Of a DNA stretch of 64,000 nucleotides, positions 1 to 7,812 are shown one piece after another. The DNA lies in assembly GCF_003182355.1 (NCBI RefSeq), contig NZ_QGTW01000001.1, forward strand, positions 434,001-498,000, in the 5' to 3' direction. Under the pieces are notes generated by a model. It was not told the origin of the DNA. It ran no database searches and saw only the letters and a list, made by a program, of their open reading frames with translations. The DNA is from Cytobacillus oceanisediminis (lineage in GTDB: Bacteria > Bacillota > Bacilli > Bacillales > Cytobacillaceae). The translations under genes were made by a program, and so were the position numbers. How positions within the stretch are numbered: the first letter of the stretch is position 1; the number at the start of each line of letters is the position of its first letter.

Positions 1-410
1 TGAGTAAGCAAACAAAACTTTTGATATTCCTTATAACCTTCCACTTCAGTTATATAAGCTTTTTGTAAACCATCTCTATAGTTTTGAAATGGAACTTGAT
101 TGATTTGATACACTGGCTGACTCCCAGTTAGGCTGATATAAAGATTCGTAAACTGTGACAAATGAGCTTTTTTTCCTTCTAACGTATGGAGAATTTCATT
201 TCTATGCTGTTCGTTTGGCGCTTCTTTTGCTAACAGTCTGTATAGCTCAATAGCTGAAGCTTCTCTTTTTAGGGCTCCAAGTATCGCTTCACATACTTGC
301 TGATGATTTTCTTGTTGGTTTCTAAACATATTGTCTGTGTAATGCATTTGCGGGTTTACATGGTAAAATGGATAGGAATACGATTTAGGCCCGTAATACA
401 TTTTAGTCAT
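1..410 (-). CDS. Ferritin-like domain protein (C-terminus outside window)
   Basis: The gene runs off the left edge, so only about 136 N-terminal residues are visible. It starts at an ATG at 410, preceded by GAAGGGA. A Tyr/Pro/His-rich N-terminus (MTKMYYGPKSYSYP) is followed by helical sequence with E-A-S-A-I-E-L-Y-R, H-R-N-E-I-L-H-T-L-E and E-V-E-G-Y-K-E-Y. These are the spaced Glu/His helices expected of ferritin-like four-helix bundles found in many Bacillaceae, often in spore-related proteins. Whether it binds metal cannot be judged from the fragment. The family call is by pattern; the function is unknown. Confidence 0.65.
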   Translation of the reverse strand, partial: MTKMYYGPKSYSYPFYHVNPQMHYTDNMFRNQQENHQQVCEAILGALKREASAIELYRLLAKEAPNEQHRNEILHTLEGKKAHLSQFTNLYISLTGSQPVYQINQVPFQNYRDGLQKAYITEVEGYKEYQKFCLLT

Positions 411-496
411 TCCCTTCACAGGTTTCTAAAAGCATCATATGTCTATGTGCTGAGAATGTACGTTGGTTTATATAGCCTTTAAAGGATTGGTTTTCC

Positions 497-525
497 AAAA
501 AAGCTGCCAAAATCGGCAGCTTTTT
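497..525 (-). terminator. Rho-independent terminator
   Basis: AAGCTGCC and GGCAGCTT arms surround a short AAAATC loop, with T runs on both sides. The site lies about 75 bases downstream of the ParB-like gene on the minus strand and would end its transcript. It could also work on the plus strand. Confidence 0.7.
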
Positions 526-600
526 ATTCTTAATACTACTCTCTTGTTTGGGACTGTTTAAACTTTATTCTATTAATATCAATCTTTAAAGGCGGCAAAG

Positions 601-1074
601 TTATTTCTTGTTTCTCAGCATTTCATCCACTGTATTTTTCATCGCGAAAATTACCGTTTTTTTGTAACGTGCAGCAATGTGCAGCACTCTTATTTGTTCA
701 GACCTGGAAAGGTTTTTAAAACGGTGTTCCTGTTTCAAAAAAGAACGGGCGATTGACCAGCTGGCAGGCATTAAGGGGAAGTCATCCAGAGGCTGTTTGT
801 TCCGTAATCGATATAGCCACGATAGGATTCCAGTAGAATTACTTTTATCAACAATACATGGTGCATAAATGTTTTTGGTGTGTTTTTTCAGAGATTCCAA
901 TCGTTCATGACCGCTAACAATAATATAGGTATCATCCTTCCGATTCTTTTTCACCACCAACACAAACATACAGTCCCACATTAATCTCTGAAGCCTTTTT
1001 AGATGCTCTGTAATTTTCAGCGATAAATCCGGCTTGATTTTGTTCAGCGGGATATACTCTATGGTAAATTTCAT
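601..1074 (-). CDS. Small ParB N-terminal-domain-like protein
   Basis: This 157-residue protein starts at the ATG at 1074, chosen because AGGAGGGG sits 8 bases upstream. It opens with I-E-Y-I-P-L-N-K-I-K-P-D. Around residue 50 it has I-I-V-S-G-H-E-R-L-E-S-L, which matches the G-x-x-R box II of ParB/Srx nuclease-fold proteins. No long HTH or dimerisation region follows, so it is much shorter than chromosomal ParB/Spo0J and is unlikely to be the partition protein. Stand-alone short ParB-fold proteins of unknown role are common in Bacillaceae. It is monocistronic with its own terminator. The fold call is fairly firm; the function is unknown. Confidence 0.7.
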   Translation of the reverse strand: MKFTIEYIPLNKIKPDLSLKITEHLKRLQRLMWDCMFVLVVKKNRKDDTYIIVSGHERLESLKKHTKNIYAPCIVDKSNSTGILSWLYRLRNKQPLDDFPLMPASWSIARSFLKQEHRFKNLSRSEQIRVLHIAARYKKTVIFAMKNTVDEMLRNKK

Positions 1075-1317
1075 ACATAGCCCCTCCTGATTGATTTCTG
1101 TCCTCTCCTCATTATCTTGGGAGTTCCCAGCAGGTGCATTGTACGGTTAAACGGTATTTATTTAATAAAAAAACAAACTCCTTTTATAGAAGGTATGAAA
1201 ATAGCCGCCTGTCACATTCGAATGAAACGCAAAAACACCTTATATTATTAATTTCTGTAAATATCCGCTCCAATCAACTGTGAAAAATAAAAATAAGAAA
1301 TTACTCATCAATGCTAT

Positions 1318-2030
1318 GTTTACGATATTTGGCTGCTCTACCTGGTATTTGGTCGTTAACCCGGATCATTAACGACCATATTGGCTGCTCTACCTGGAAT
1401 ATGGTCGTTAATCCGGATCATTAACGACCATATTGGCTGTTCTCCCTGAAATATGGTCGTTAATCCGGTTTATTAACGACCATATTACTGCTTTACCTGG
1501 AATTTGGTCGTTAATCGGGATCATTAACGACCATATTGGCTGTTCTCCCTGAAATATGGTCGTTAATCCGGTTTATTAACGACGATATTACTGCTTTACC
1601 TGGAATTTGGTCGTTAATCCGGTTTATTAACGACCATATTGGCTGTTCTCCCTGGAATATGGTCGTTAATCCGGATTATTAACGACGATATTACTGCTCT
1701 ACCTGGAATTTGGTCGTTAATCCGGATCATTAACGACCATATTGGCTGTTCTCCCTGAAATATGGTCGTTAATCCGGTTTATTAACGACGATATTACTGC
1801 TTTACCTGGAATTTGGTCGTTAATCGGGATGATTAACGACCATATTGGCTGTTCTCCCTGAAATATGGTCGTTAATCCGGTTTATTAACGATGATATTAC
1901 TGCTTTACCTGGAATTTGGTCGTTAATCCGGTTTATTAACGACCATATTGGCTGCTCTATCTGGAATTTGGTCGTTAATCCGGATCATTAATGACGATAT
2001 TTACTGTTCTGCCTGGAATTTGGTAGTTAT
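1318..2030. repeat. Tandem array of palindromic units (52/51 bp, 103-bp dimer)
   Basis: The word GGTCGTTAA recurs at 1351, 1403, 1455, 1506, 1558, 1609, 1661, 1712, 1764, 1815, 1867, 1918 and 1970, with a decayed copy at 2022. Spacing is 52 for the first two intervals, then alternates 51 and 52. Each unit holds a dyad of GGTCGTTAAT and ATTAACGACC arms around a CCGG-type centre. The linkers also alternate between a GGCTGTTCTCCCTGAAATAT type and an ACTGCTTTACCTGGAATTT type, so the true repeat is a 103-bp dimer. 103 is not a multiple of three and no reading frame spans the array, so it is non-coding. It fills the gap between the ParB-like gene and the ADP-ribosyltransferase-like gene. Confidence 0.95.
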
Positions 2031-2100
2031 GTTATCAATCCCGCCCCTGTCATTATTGAATACCTGATATCTGGTTAACCTAATAATGGGAGGCATGCAT

Positions 2101-2631
2101 ATGATTGTTTATCATGGGTCTATAAAAAAATTTAAAGAGTTTACTAAAGAAACGGCTGTCCAAAATATTAGCAATGATATCGATACAATTGGATTTTGGT
2201 TTACTTCGGATGTGGATGCAGCAAAACCTTTTGCTATTGGAACGGAGACCGTAATCGAAAAATCGGAAACGGAGTTTTGGGAGGATGGCGAACCTAAAGT
2301 CGTTCAATATGACAGGCCCGTCCGCGGCTTTATTTATAAAATATATATAGATGAACCAAACCTTAAGGTATACAAATCTTATGATTTGTTTATGCAGGAA
2401 CGGGACAAATATTGCGACTATTTAGGGATAAACCCTACCTGGAAAGACAAGGCCATTCTTTTAAATAAAGAGGAATCGAACGAAGCATTCCGTAATTATC
2501 TTATAAACCAAGGCTATGATGGTTTTTTAATAACGAATACCAAACTGCACAGTGATGTAACAGACTTTTACTGCATTTTTTCGGGTGATGCTCTCCAAAT
2601 TGCTGACATTATCCCTGTAGACGAACAATAG
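2101..2631 (+). CDS. ADP-ribosyltransferase-like (ART-PolyVal type) protein
   Basis: The start is set at the third in-frame ATG (2101) because GGGAGG lies 7 bases upstream and overlaps the first. The 176-residue product begins I-V-Y-H-G-S (residues 2-7), then has G-F-W-F-T-S-D near 31-37 with D-A-A-K-P-F-A after it, and ends with G-Y-D-G-F-L-I near 138 and D-F-Y-C-I-F-S. That order (YHG, GxWFT with an Ala/Tyr helix, GYDGI, late V/IF) is the layout of the polyvalent ADP-ribosyltransferase domain found in phage and mobile-element effectors. Whether it is active is not shown. It is a lone gene beside the palindromic array. Transferase activity is inferred from the fold only. Confidence 0.6.
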   Translation: MIVYHGSIKKFKEFTKETAVQNISNDIDTIGFWFTSDVDAAKPFAIGTETVIEKSETEFWEDGEPKVVQYDRPVRGFIYKIYIDEPNLKVYKSYDLFMQERDKYCDYLGINPTWKDKAILLNKEESNEAFRNYLINQGYDGFLITNTKLHSDVTDFYCIFSGDALQIADIIPVDEQ

Positions 2632-2740
2632 CTTGATGTTAATAACTGCAGATTTGAGATATTTGTACGTTTTTTCGAATTACAGACTGAACCTCATCCG
2701 TGTTTACAGACAAATGATCTGCTTCACCTTTTAGATGGGG

Positions 2741-3334
2741 CTATAACAGGTTTTTAGTGTTTTTTTGATTGTTATATCTTTTTTCTGTCCATAAAAAAAC
2801 ATTTGTAATGAATTTAGCTATAATAATTACGAGTAAATAACCGACAAAGAGATGGAAATAGTTTATATTTCCATACATTTTAAAAAGTCCAAGCGCAACA
2901 AGCAAGGGTTTGAAAATAAAGGACAAAATGGCTGAAGTAATAATCGTATACACGTAGTAATTTTTTTTATAATTTAATGTCCATTGGTAAACGAGCATAA
3001 ACGTAACAGGAATTAAACTTGAATCAATAGATATTCCCGGTATAAATGGAATAACCGGAAACGGGTAGTTCCATAAGCCTAAATTCTTACCAAATAAATC
3101 AATATAACTGAAAAAGATATGTATACTGTATCCGTAAAAACCCATAAAAAAAATCTTGCTTTTATCTATTTTAAAAAATAAATAAATAAGTGGCACAATA
3201 AGGAATGAAACCATTAGCCAATATTCAAAAGAAGTATAAAGCGCAAAATCAAACCAATAGTCGTTTAGAGACTTTTGGCCCTCCTTACCCATTTTTACTA
3301 TTTTATCAAATTGGTCAAGACGGTTAGGCTCCAT
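2741..3334 (-). CDS. CBO0543-family integral membrane protein
   Basis: The product has about 197 residues with five or six hydrophobic segments after a roughly 35-residue polar N-terminus (Y-W-F-D-F-A-L-Y-T-S-F-E-Y-W). The W/Y-rich first helix, the central W-N-Y-P-F-P-V-I-P and the late membrane segments fit the uncharacterised CBO0543 family, which is common in Bacillus and Clostridium. The ATG at 3334 is preferred to the one at 3346, which directly abuts AAAAGGG. It is monocistronic. The biochemical role is unknown. Confidence 0.65.
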   Translation of the reverse strand: MEPNRLDQFDKIVKMGKEGQKSLNDYWFDFALYTSFEYWLMVSFLIVPLIYLFFKIDKSKIFFMGFYGYSIHIFFSYIDLFGKNLGLWNYPFPVIPFIPGISIDSSLIPVTFMLVYQWTLNYKKNYYVYTIITSAILSFIFKPLLVALGLFKMYGNINYFHLFVGYLLVIIIAKFITNVFLWTEKRYNNQKNTKNLL

Positions 3335-3483
3335 ATATCGTTTCATCCCTTTTAGCAGAAATTGATTGTACGTTTTCTTTTCTCTCTACCTAGTGTATCT
3401 ATTGTCAAATCTTTATATGTATAACCTTATTTAAAAGGCAAATTGTCTTAAAAAAAGGGCTAAACTCTGTTACGTCATGGCTT

Positions 3484-3663
3484 TCATTCTAAGTTACCTT
3501 TTCTATAACCGTTTCCCTGTTTCCAGTCTCCCTCCCTCCTTATCCGTTCATAAGCTGCTATGCTGACAGCAAAATCTGCATTATGCTGAAAGTCAAGATC
3601 ACGAATGTAAAATCCACTCCGCCGCAGCCCTCTTTTTCCTTCGATGAGTAAGAATAGTTTCAA
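3484..3663 (-). CDS. Possible 59-residue small protein (TTG start)
   Basis: An open frame with Bacillus-like codon use starts at TTG, with GAAGG 6 bases upstream. The product is basic and polar, with segments R-S-G-F-Y-I-R-D-L-D-F-Q-H-N and A-A-Y-E-R-I-R-R-E-G-D-W. No family is recognised. It could be a real small gene or the tail of a decayed larger one. It explains part of the 500-bp gap between the two neighbouring membrane-protein genes. No terminator is seen immediately downstream. Confidence 0.35.
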   Translation of the reverse strand: MKLFLLIEGKRGLRRSGFYIRDLDFQHNADFAVSIAAYERIRREGDWKQGNGYRKGNLE

Positions 3664-3835
3664 TAATTACCTTCATTACACACCTCGAAAATATATTTTC
3701 AATTTATTAGAGAACATATTTTGTACAGATTTGATGTAATCGGAGATATAGAAAGAAAAAGCAGACACGCCGCATAAAAATCCCGAGAAAAGCACAACTT
3801 ATATTTGCTCTATAACAAACTAGGGGTTGGAAAAA

Positions 3836-4564
3836 ATGGAGTGGTTTGGCCACAGTCACAGATCTTTCAATTTTGAACTGTTTTCTGAAAGTCATTTAAT
3901 GATAATAGCTATTTTTGTTCTTACTTCTTTCTTTATTTTCCTAAATCGAAAAAAATTGAAGGATCCAAAATGGAGAAGAGCCGAAATAGGAGCAGCCTTT
4001 TCTTTATTATGGATCGAAATCATGAATCACATATGGATGTTAGTGCATGGAGTCTGGAAAGCAGGACGTTCCTTGCCTTTGGAATTGTGCAATATCGCCC
4101 TCCTTTTATGTATCATTTTGCTATTGACCAGGAAAAAGATATTCTTTGAATTGCTATTTTTTATTGCGTTATTGGGGGCTTCACAAGCGATCATTACCCC
4201 TGCGTTAACATATGATTTTCCTCATTTTCGATTTATTCACTTTTTCTATGCGCATTTGATGGTTGTATGGGTAACCTTGTATTTTACGTGGGCAAAGGGC
4301 TATTATCCAACATTCCAATCTTTCATAAAACTAATGGTCTTTATCAATCTGATGTTACCAGTGATCTTGTACGTTAATAAACAGGCTGACGGGAATTACT
4401 GGTTTTTGCGCCACAAACCGAAAAGCCCAAGCTTATTTGATGTGCTGGGTCCCTATCCCTGGTATATTTTTTCATTGGAGAGTGTATTAATCGTCATTAG
4501 CTTAATTGCATGGCTCATTTTGCGAAAATGGGAGAAAAGCTACCAAGAACGTTCTCAAATTTAA
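3836..4564 (+). CDS. YwaF-type TIGR02206 membrane protein
   Basis: A 242-residue polytopic membrane protein with about six or seven helices. Diagnostic features are the F-x-E-x-H loop near the start (F-S-E-S-H-L), E-I-M-N-H-I-W in the third helix region, L-P-L-E-L-C-N and the late G-P-Y-P-W-Y segment. These match the TIGR02206 family that includes B. subtilis YwaF, whose role is unknown. The ATG at 3836 fits AGGGG 9 bases upstream, whereas the in-frame TTG at 3827 abuts it. It stands alone. Confidence 0.8.
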   Translation: MEWFGHSHRSFNFELFSESHLMIIAIFVLTSFFIFLNRKKLKDPKWRRAEIGAAFSLLWIEIMNHIWMLVHGVWKAGRSLPLELCNIALLLCIILLLTRKKIFFELLFFIALLGASQAIITPALTYDFPHFRFIHFFYAHLMVVWVTLYFTWAKGYYPTFQSFIKLMVFINLMLPVILYVNKQADGNYWFLRHKPKSPSLFDVLGPYPWYIFSLESVLIVISLIAWLILRKWEKSYQERSQI

Positions 4565-4626
4565 TGATTACAATTGTGACAGTCCTGCAGATTCATTATA
4601 TTAGCCATAAATTAATTATTTACATA

Positions 4627-4678
4627 AAAAGAACTAGCCCCCGATTTCCTTTAAAGGAATCCGGTAGACCAGTTCTTA
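4627..4678 (-). terminator. Long imperfect hairpin after the DsbA-family gene
   Basis: AAGAACTAG...GATTTCC and GGAATCC...CAGTTCTT arms form an imperfect stem around TTTAAA, with a T run on the minus-strand side. It lies about 45 bases beyond the end of the minus-strand dithiol oxidoreductase gene and probably ends its transcript. Confidence 0.55.
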
Positions 4679-4723
4679 TAAAATAGGTTAATTATGATTT
4701 TTAGTCAATCAATCTCTGATGTA

Positions 4724-5422
4724 CTACTTTTTAGGAATTTCACATCCATCGTCATCACAGGTCACACCGTCTTGGTTGTTTAATACGGTGATTTCATCCT
4801 CTGCAATGACTTTTTCCAGTGCTTGTACAAATGCCTCAGTTGGCTGTGCACCATTAAGAGCGTATTTTTTATTAATAAGAAAGAATGGGACACCTGTGAT
4901 GCGATACTGCTGGGCCGTTTGCTCATCTGCCCGAACAGCGTCAGCCATCTCATCGCTCGCGAGCATTGTTTCTACAGCACCACGATCCAACCCGACTTCT
5001 GCCGCCAATTTCGTTAATGTTTCATGATCCCCAATATGTTTAGAATCCGTAAAATAAGCTCGCAATAGACGTTCGGTCATTTCTTTCATTAATCCTTGTG
5101 TTTTCGCAAACATCGCTAAACGGTGAGCATCGAAGGTGTTAGTCAAAACAACTGTATCCATGTTAAATTCCAATCCAGCATTCTTAGCCATTTGTACCAC
5201 GTTTTGAGTGTTTGCTTTTGCCTGTGCAATGCTCATCCCATATTTCTGGGACAGCTTTTCATACATATTTTCTTTTATATCCCGTTCGGCTGTTGGGTCC
5301 AGCTCGAAGCATCGATAAGTAACTTCAATCGGATGGTCAATCTGTTTAATGGCATCCTCCAGATGCCTTTTGCCAATATAGCAAAATGGTCAAGCAAAGT
5401 CAGTCCACATTTCAATATGCAT
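4724..5422 (-). CDS. DsbA-family (FrnE/YwbO-like) oxidoreductase with in-frame TGA at first catalytic Cys
   Basis: From ATG 5422 (GGAGG 8 bases upstream) the frame reads M-H-I-E-M-W-T-D-F-A, then TGA (5390-5392), then P-F-C-Y-I-G-K-R-H-L and on without another stop to residue 232, the normal length of FrnE-type DsbA proteins. The rest is intact: the helical insert, the cis-Pro segment T-G-V-P-F-F-L-I and the C-terminal C-D-D-D-G-C tail. The TGA occupies exactly the first Cys of the C-P-F-C redox motif. It is either selenocysteine (U-P-F-C) or a TGC-to-TGA nonsense mutation. The downstream reading from an internal ATG at 5266 would lack the active site. The family is certain; decoding is open. 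Confidence 0.75.
5351..5386 (-). promoter_or_regulatory. SECIS-like hairpins just downstream of the TGA
   Basis: On the mRNA strand two stems follow the TGA. TTTTGC/GCAAAA has a 7-base loop (5368-5386). GGCATC/GATGCC has the 5-base loop TGGAG (5351-5367). The second loop begins 29 bases after the TGA and has G at its second position, within the range I recall for bacterial SECIS elements (apical loop roughly 16-37 nt after UGA, G among the first loop bases). The same bases encode G-K-R-H-L-E-D-A, so chance pairing is possible. Confidence 0.35.
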
Positions 5423-5688
5423 ACTCTATTCCTCCAATCCATTCATTTCTCCTTTAGTATAGTAGTAAAGGTAGTATTTTACACGGAATTAGCTTAGTTA
5501 TTAAAGCAAGCACCATTTACTAGTTAAACTACACGAATTCTTTTCTTCATTCCTCAAACCTAATTCTGATTCTGTTTCCAAGTCCAAAGAAATGTCCGCC
5601 ATAACTGGGTTTAAATTATAGAGTCTTAGCTCGAATTTTACCTGGAGCCCAATAAGCATCAATCAGAAAGATTTACTGCAAAAGAAAT

Positions 5689-5713
5689 GGGAGACAACAT
5701 CATACAGTCTCCC
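5689..5713 (-). terminator. Rho-independent terminator
   Basis: GGGAGAC/GTCTCCC arms flank an 11-base loop and are followed on the minus strand by a T-rich stretch. The hairpin begins about 10 bases after the stop of the small acidic-tailed gene at 5724. Confidence 0.75.
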
Positions 5714-5723
5714 AAAAAATGGT

Positions 5724-5999
5724 TCAGGTAAAAGGCTCTTCCTCATTTTTGCTTTTTTCATCGTGTGTTGGATGAGCTCCAGGGTATTGCCGAGGCATAT
5801 CCTGGTGAAGGTTTCTAAATTCATAGGTAAAGTTGCTGTAGTACTGCTGCCCCTCTCTCCAAGGTGTACTTTTATTTTCAACTGGTTCGTCTGCACGTAT
5901 TGGCGAGCCAAATGGACCATCTGGAAACTCTTCTGCAGTCAAGAATGTCCGTTGCTTTTCCACATTGGAGAAATCTGTATATTTTTCATCATCATTCAT
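5724..5999 (-). CDS. Conserved small Bacillaceae protein, function unknown
   Basis: A 91-residue soluble protein, rich in Pro, Asp and Glu, with the segments Y-T-D-F-S-N-V-E-K-Q-R, G-P-F-G-S-P-I, P-V-E-N-K-S-T-P-W and P-G-A-H-P-T-H-D. I recall this pattern from uncharacterised cytosolic proteins of spore-forming Bacillaceae, but no function is known. It has no signal peptide or membrane segment and seems largely disordered. The ATG at 5999 is the only suitable start, with GGGGTGG about 12 bases upstream. It has its own terminator. Confidence 0.7.
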   Translation of the reverse strand: MNDDEKYTDFSNVEKQRTFLTAEEFPDGPFGSPIRADEPVENKSTPWREGQQYYSNFTYEFRNLHQDMPRQYPGAHPTHDEKSKNEEEPFT

Positions 6000-6503
6000 T
6001 TATCAATGCCACCCCTTTGTTAGGATTATTCTTAGCTTTTCCTTCTTCTCTATAAATATTTTCTTACGAAGTTATACAAAAATTAGGATGGTACACTCAG
6101 GGATGTTTTAGATTTTTTAACCCCATTTTCATGGCAAAAACAAATCATGTTTAGTTACCGTACAATAATGGAAAGTTATATCCAGCCGGAGGAAAGGCAC
6201 TTTTGCAAAAACAAATTGGTACAATGGATTTTAAAGAAAAGACCCTTCTTTATAAAGGGCCTTTAGAGTAATGGGATTTACTAGTTAAAATTCGTGTTTT
6301 ATTTATTCTATTTTTTATAACCCAAAGAAGGAGGCAGGATTCCAATAGTTAGCCATCTTACTTCCAAATTTAATTCTAGGCCAATGTCTGGAGTAGCACA
6401 CTGGTTGATCCGCTTTTTATAGATATTGACTCCTGTTATTTATTTCAAACCAGAAAACCAAAAACAATAAAACCCCGAACTCATTTAAGATTCAGTTTTC
6501 TTA

Positions 6504-6797
6504 TTAAAATTGATTGTCCGGATGCAGGTTATTCTGCATAAACTCCTGTACTTTAGTAATTTCATCCGTCGAGGCAAGATTTGTTTTATACCAGCCTTTT
6601 TCGTTCAGGATGCCGTATAAAGTATACTGGCTGCTGTTGGCATTGTTAAAGCACTGGTGATAAATTTCACGCAATTCTCCGTGGCTTGTTTCTAACATGG
6701 TATTACTGATGCTGCGGCATCTTCCCTTCTCCAGCTCCAAACAAAGCTGAAGCATTTCCCTGTCTGTTAAACCGCGGCCTTCTATATTATTAGGCAT
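6504..6797 (-). CDS. CotF-like spore coat protein
   Basis: A 97-residue protein whose core (L-T-D-R-E-M-L-Q-L-C-L-E-L-E-K through H-Q-C-F-N-N-A-N-S-S-Q-Y-T-L-Y-G-I-L-N-E-K-G-W-Y) is the coat F domain of CotF, YraD/YraF and YhcQ-like proteins. The ATG at 6797 has AAAGGAG 8 bases upstream; the longer GTG start overlaps that site. It follows the next gene after 13 bases and is probably co-transcribed with it, like the yraD-yraE pairs of B. subtilis. A role in the spore coat is inferred from the family. Confidence 0.8.
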   Translation of the reverse strand: MPNNIEGRGLTDREMLQLCLELEKGRCRSISNTMLETSHGELREIYHQCFNNANSSQYTLYGILNEKGWYKTNLASTDEITKVQEFMQNNLHPDNQF

Positions 6798-6810
6798 ACT
6801 GCTCACTCCT

Positions 6811-7014
6811 TTATTGAATTACTCTGGATCGATTGAAATACTGTGAAAGATCGGCAATTTTCAATTGATGCTGCTCAGCAATCTTTTCCAGGCTTGCTCG
6901 AAGCTCATGATCTGAACATTGGGAGGCACACCAATTGATCGTTTTTGCTGTAATTTCCTCCGCTCTGATTTCGTCCTCGATAAAAGAGAGCTCTTTTGTT
7001 GTAAGCTGGTTCAT
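6811..7014 (-). CDS. YraE/YraG-like small coat-associated protein
   Basis: A 67-residue helical protein with T-K-E-L-S-F-I-E-D-E-I-R-A-E-E, C-A-S-Q-C-S-D-H-E-L-R and A-E-Q-H-Q, the conserved parts of the short partner proteins next to coat F genes. The second ATG (7014) is preferred because AGGGGGG is too close to the first. It is the promoter-proximal gene of a two-gene operon with the CotF-like protein. Sporulation-specific expression is likely but no sigma-factor site is called. Confidence 0.75.
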   Translation of the reverse strand: MNQLTTKELSFIEDEIRAEEITAKTINWCASQCSDHELRASLEKIAEQHQLKIADLSQYFNRSRVIQ

Positions 7015-7290
7015 TTGCATTCCCCCCTTTCAATAAATCTTCAGCCTCTCTATTTTTCGCGGACAGATTGGCTTTTATCCATTTTGTTCGGTAACTCATT
7101 TTGTTCCAAGATCCGGAAGCACGGCAATTTTAAAATGAATTTTATTTTTATTGAAATTTTACTAACCAACTCTTTTCACAAAAAATTACTTCCATCCGAA
7201 ATCCTGCTCACATTTAAATGATAAACATAAATATCTGCGAATAAGACAAAATAGGATAGTGTGAAAAAATTATACAAAGGAGAGGTAGTA

Positions 7291-7791
7291 ATGGGTATTT
7301 TGGGTGATAAACCGCAGGACGAGCCTTTACATTCGGGTGAGGTCTTTAATCTGTGGTCGCATTTATACGCTACAAAAGCATACTTAGTTACCTTGCAGGT
7401 TCTGATTAACCATACAGGCGACCATGATTTAAAAGTGTTTCTGGAAGATTTAATGGAGAATTGCATCCAGCAGGAAGAACAGCAAACAGAAGCAATCCTC
7501 AAAACAAATGGGATTCGTCTTCCGCCGGCACCGCCAAGCAGGCCAGACGTTCAATTGGAAGATATCCCGGCTGGTGCCCGTTTTAATGACCCCGAAATTG
7601 CAGGCTTAGTTCAAAAGGAATTGATGGCCGGGAAAATTATGAACAGCTATGTCATGGGGATCGCAGCCAGAGAAGATATTGCCCAAATGTACGGGGAGTT
7701 TCATGTTCAAAAGGCTGAATATGAAGAAAAGCTGTTAAAAATAACGAAAGATAAAGGCTGGCTGGTCCTTCCGCCCCTTAATCTTAAGTAA
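7291..7791 (+). CDS. DUF3231 family protein
   Basis: A 166-residue single-domain protein with ferritin-like helices: P-L-H-S-G-E-V-F-N-L-W near residue 10, L-E-D-L-M-E-N-C-I-Q-Q-E-E mid-protein, then L-P-P-A-P-P-S-R-P and a second helical pair. This is one half of the duplicated DUF3231 fold found in spore-formers. The ATG at 7291 follows GGAGAGG at good spacing. The MFS transporter gene begins 21 bases downstream, so the two probably form an operon. A second DUF3231 gene lies at 45120. The function is unknown. Confidence 0.8.
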   Translation: MGILGDKPQDEPLHSGEVFNLWSHLYATKAYLVTLQVLINHTGDHDLKVFLEDLMENCIQQEEQQTEAILKTNGIRLPPAPPSRPDVQLEDIPAGARFNDPEIAGLVQKELMAGKIMNSYVMGIAAREDIAQMYGEFHVQKAEYEEKLLKITKDKGWLVLPPLNLK

Positions 7792-7812
7792 CAACTACGC
7801 TTAATAGGATGT

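Noticed and set aside
677..868. 63-codon plus-strand frame inside the ParB-like gene
   Set aside because: It is antisense to a gene with a strong ribosome site and has no site of its own.
1318..2030. CRISPR array
   Set aside because: The repeats are palindromes and the linkers are also repeated; there are no unique spacers and no cas genes.
5123..5497. 124-codon plus-strand frame over the DsbA-family start
   Set aside because: It is the mirror of the conserved minus-strand gene; hydrophobic composition comes from the opposite strand's codons.
6185..6268. 22-codon frame behind GGAGGA with a hairpin at its end
   Set aside because: Very short, TTG start with long spacing, no conservation visible; the hairpin overlaps the coding part. 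Nothing else is supported in 6000-6503.
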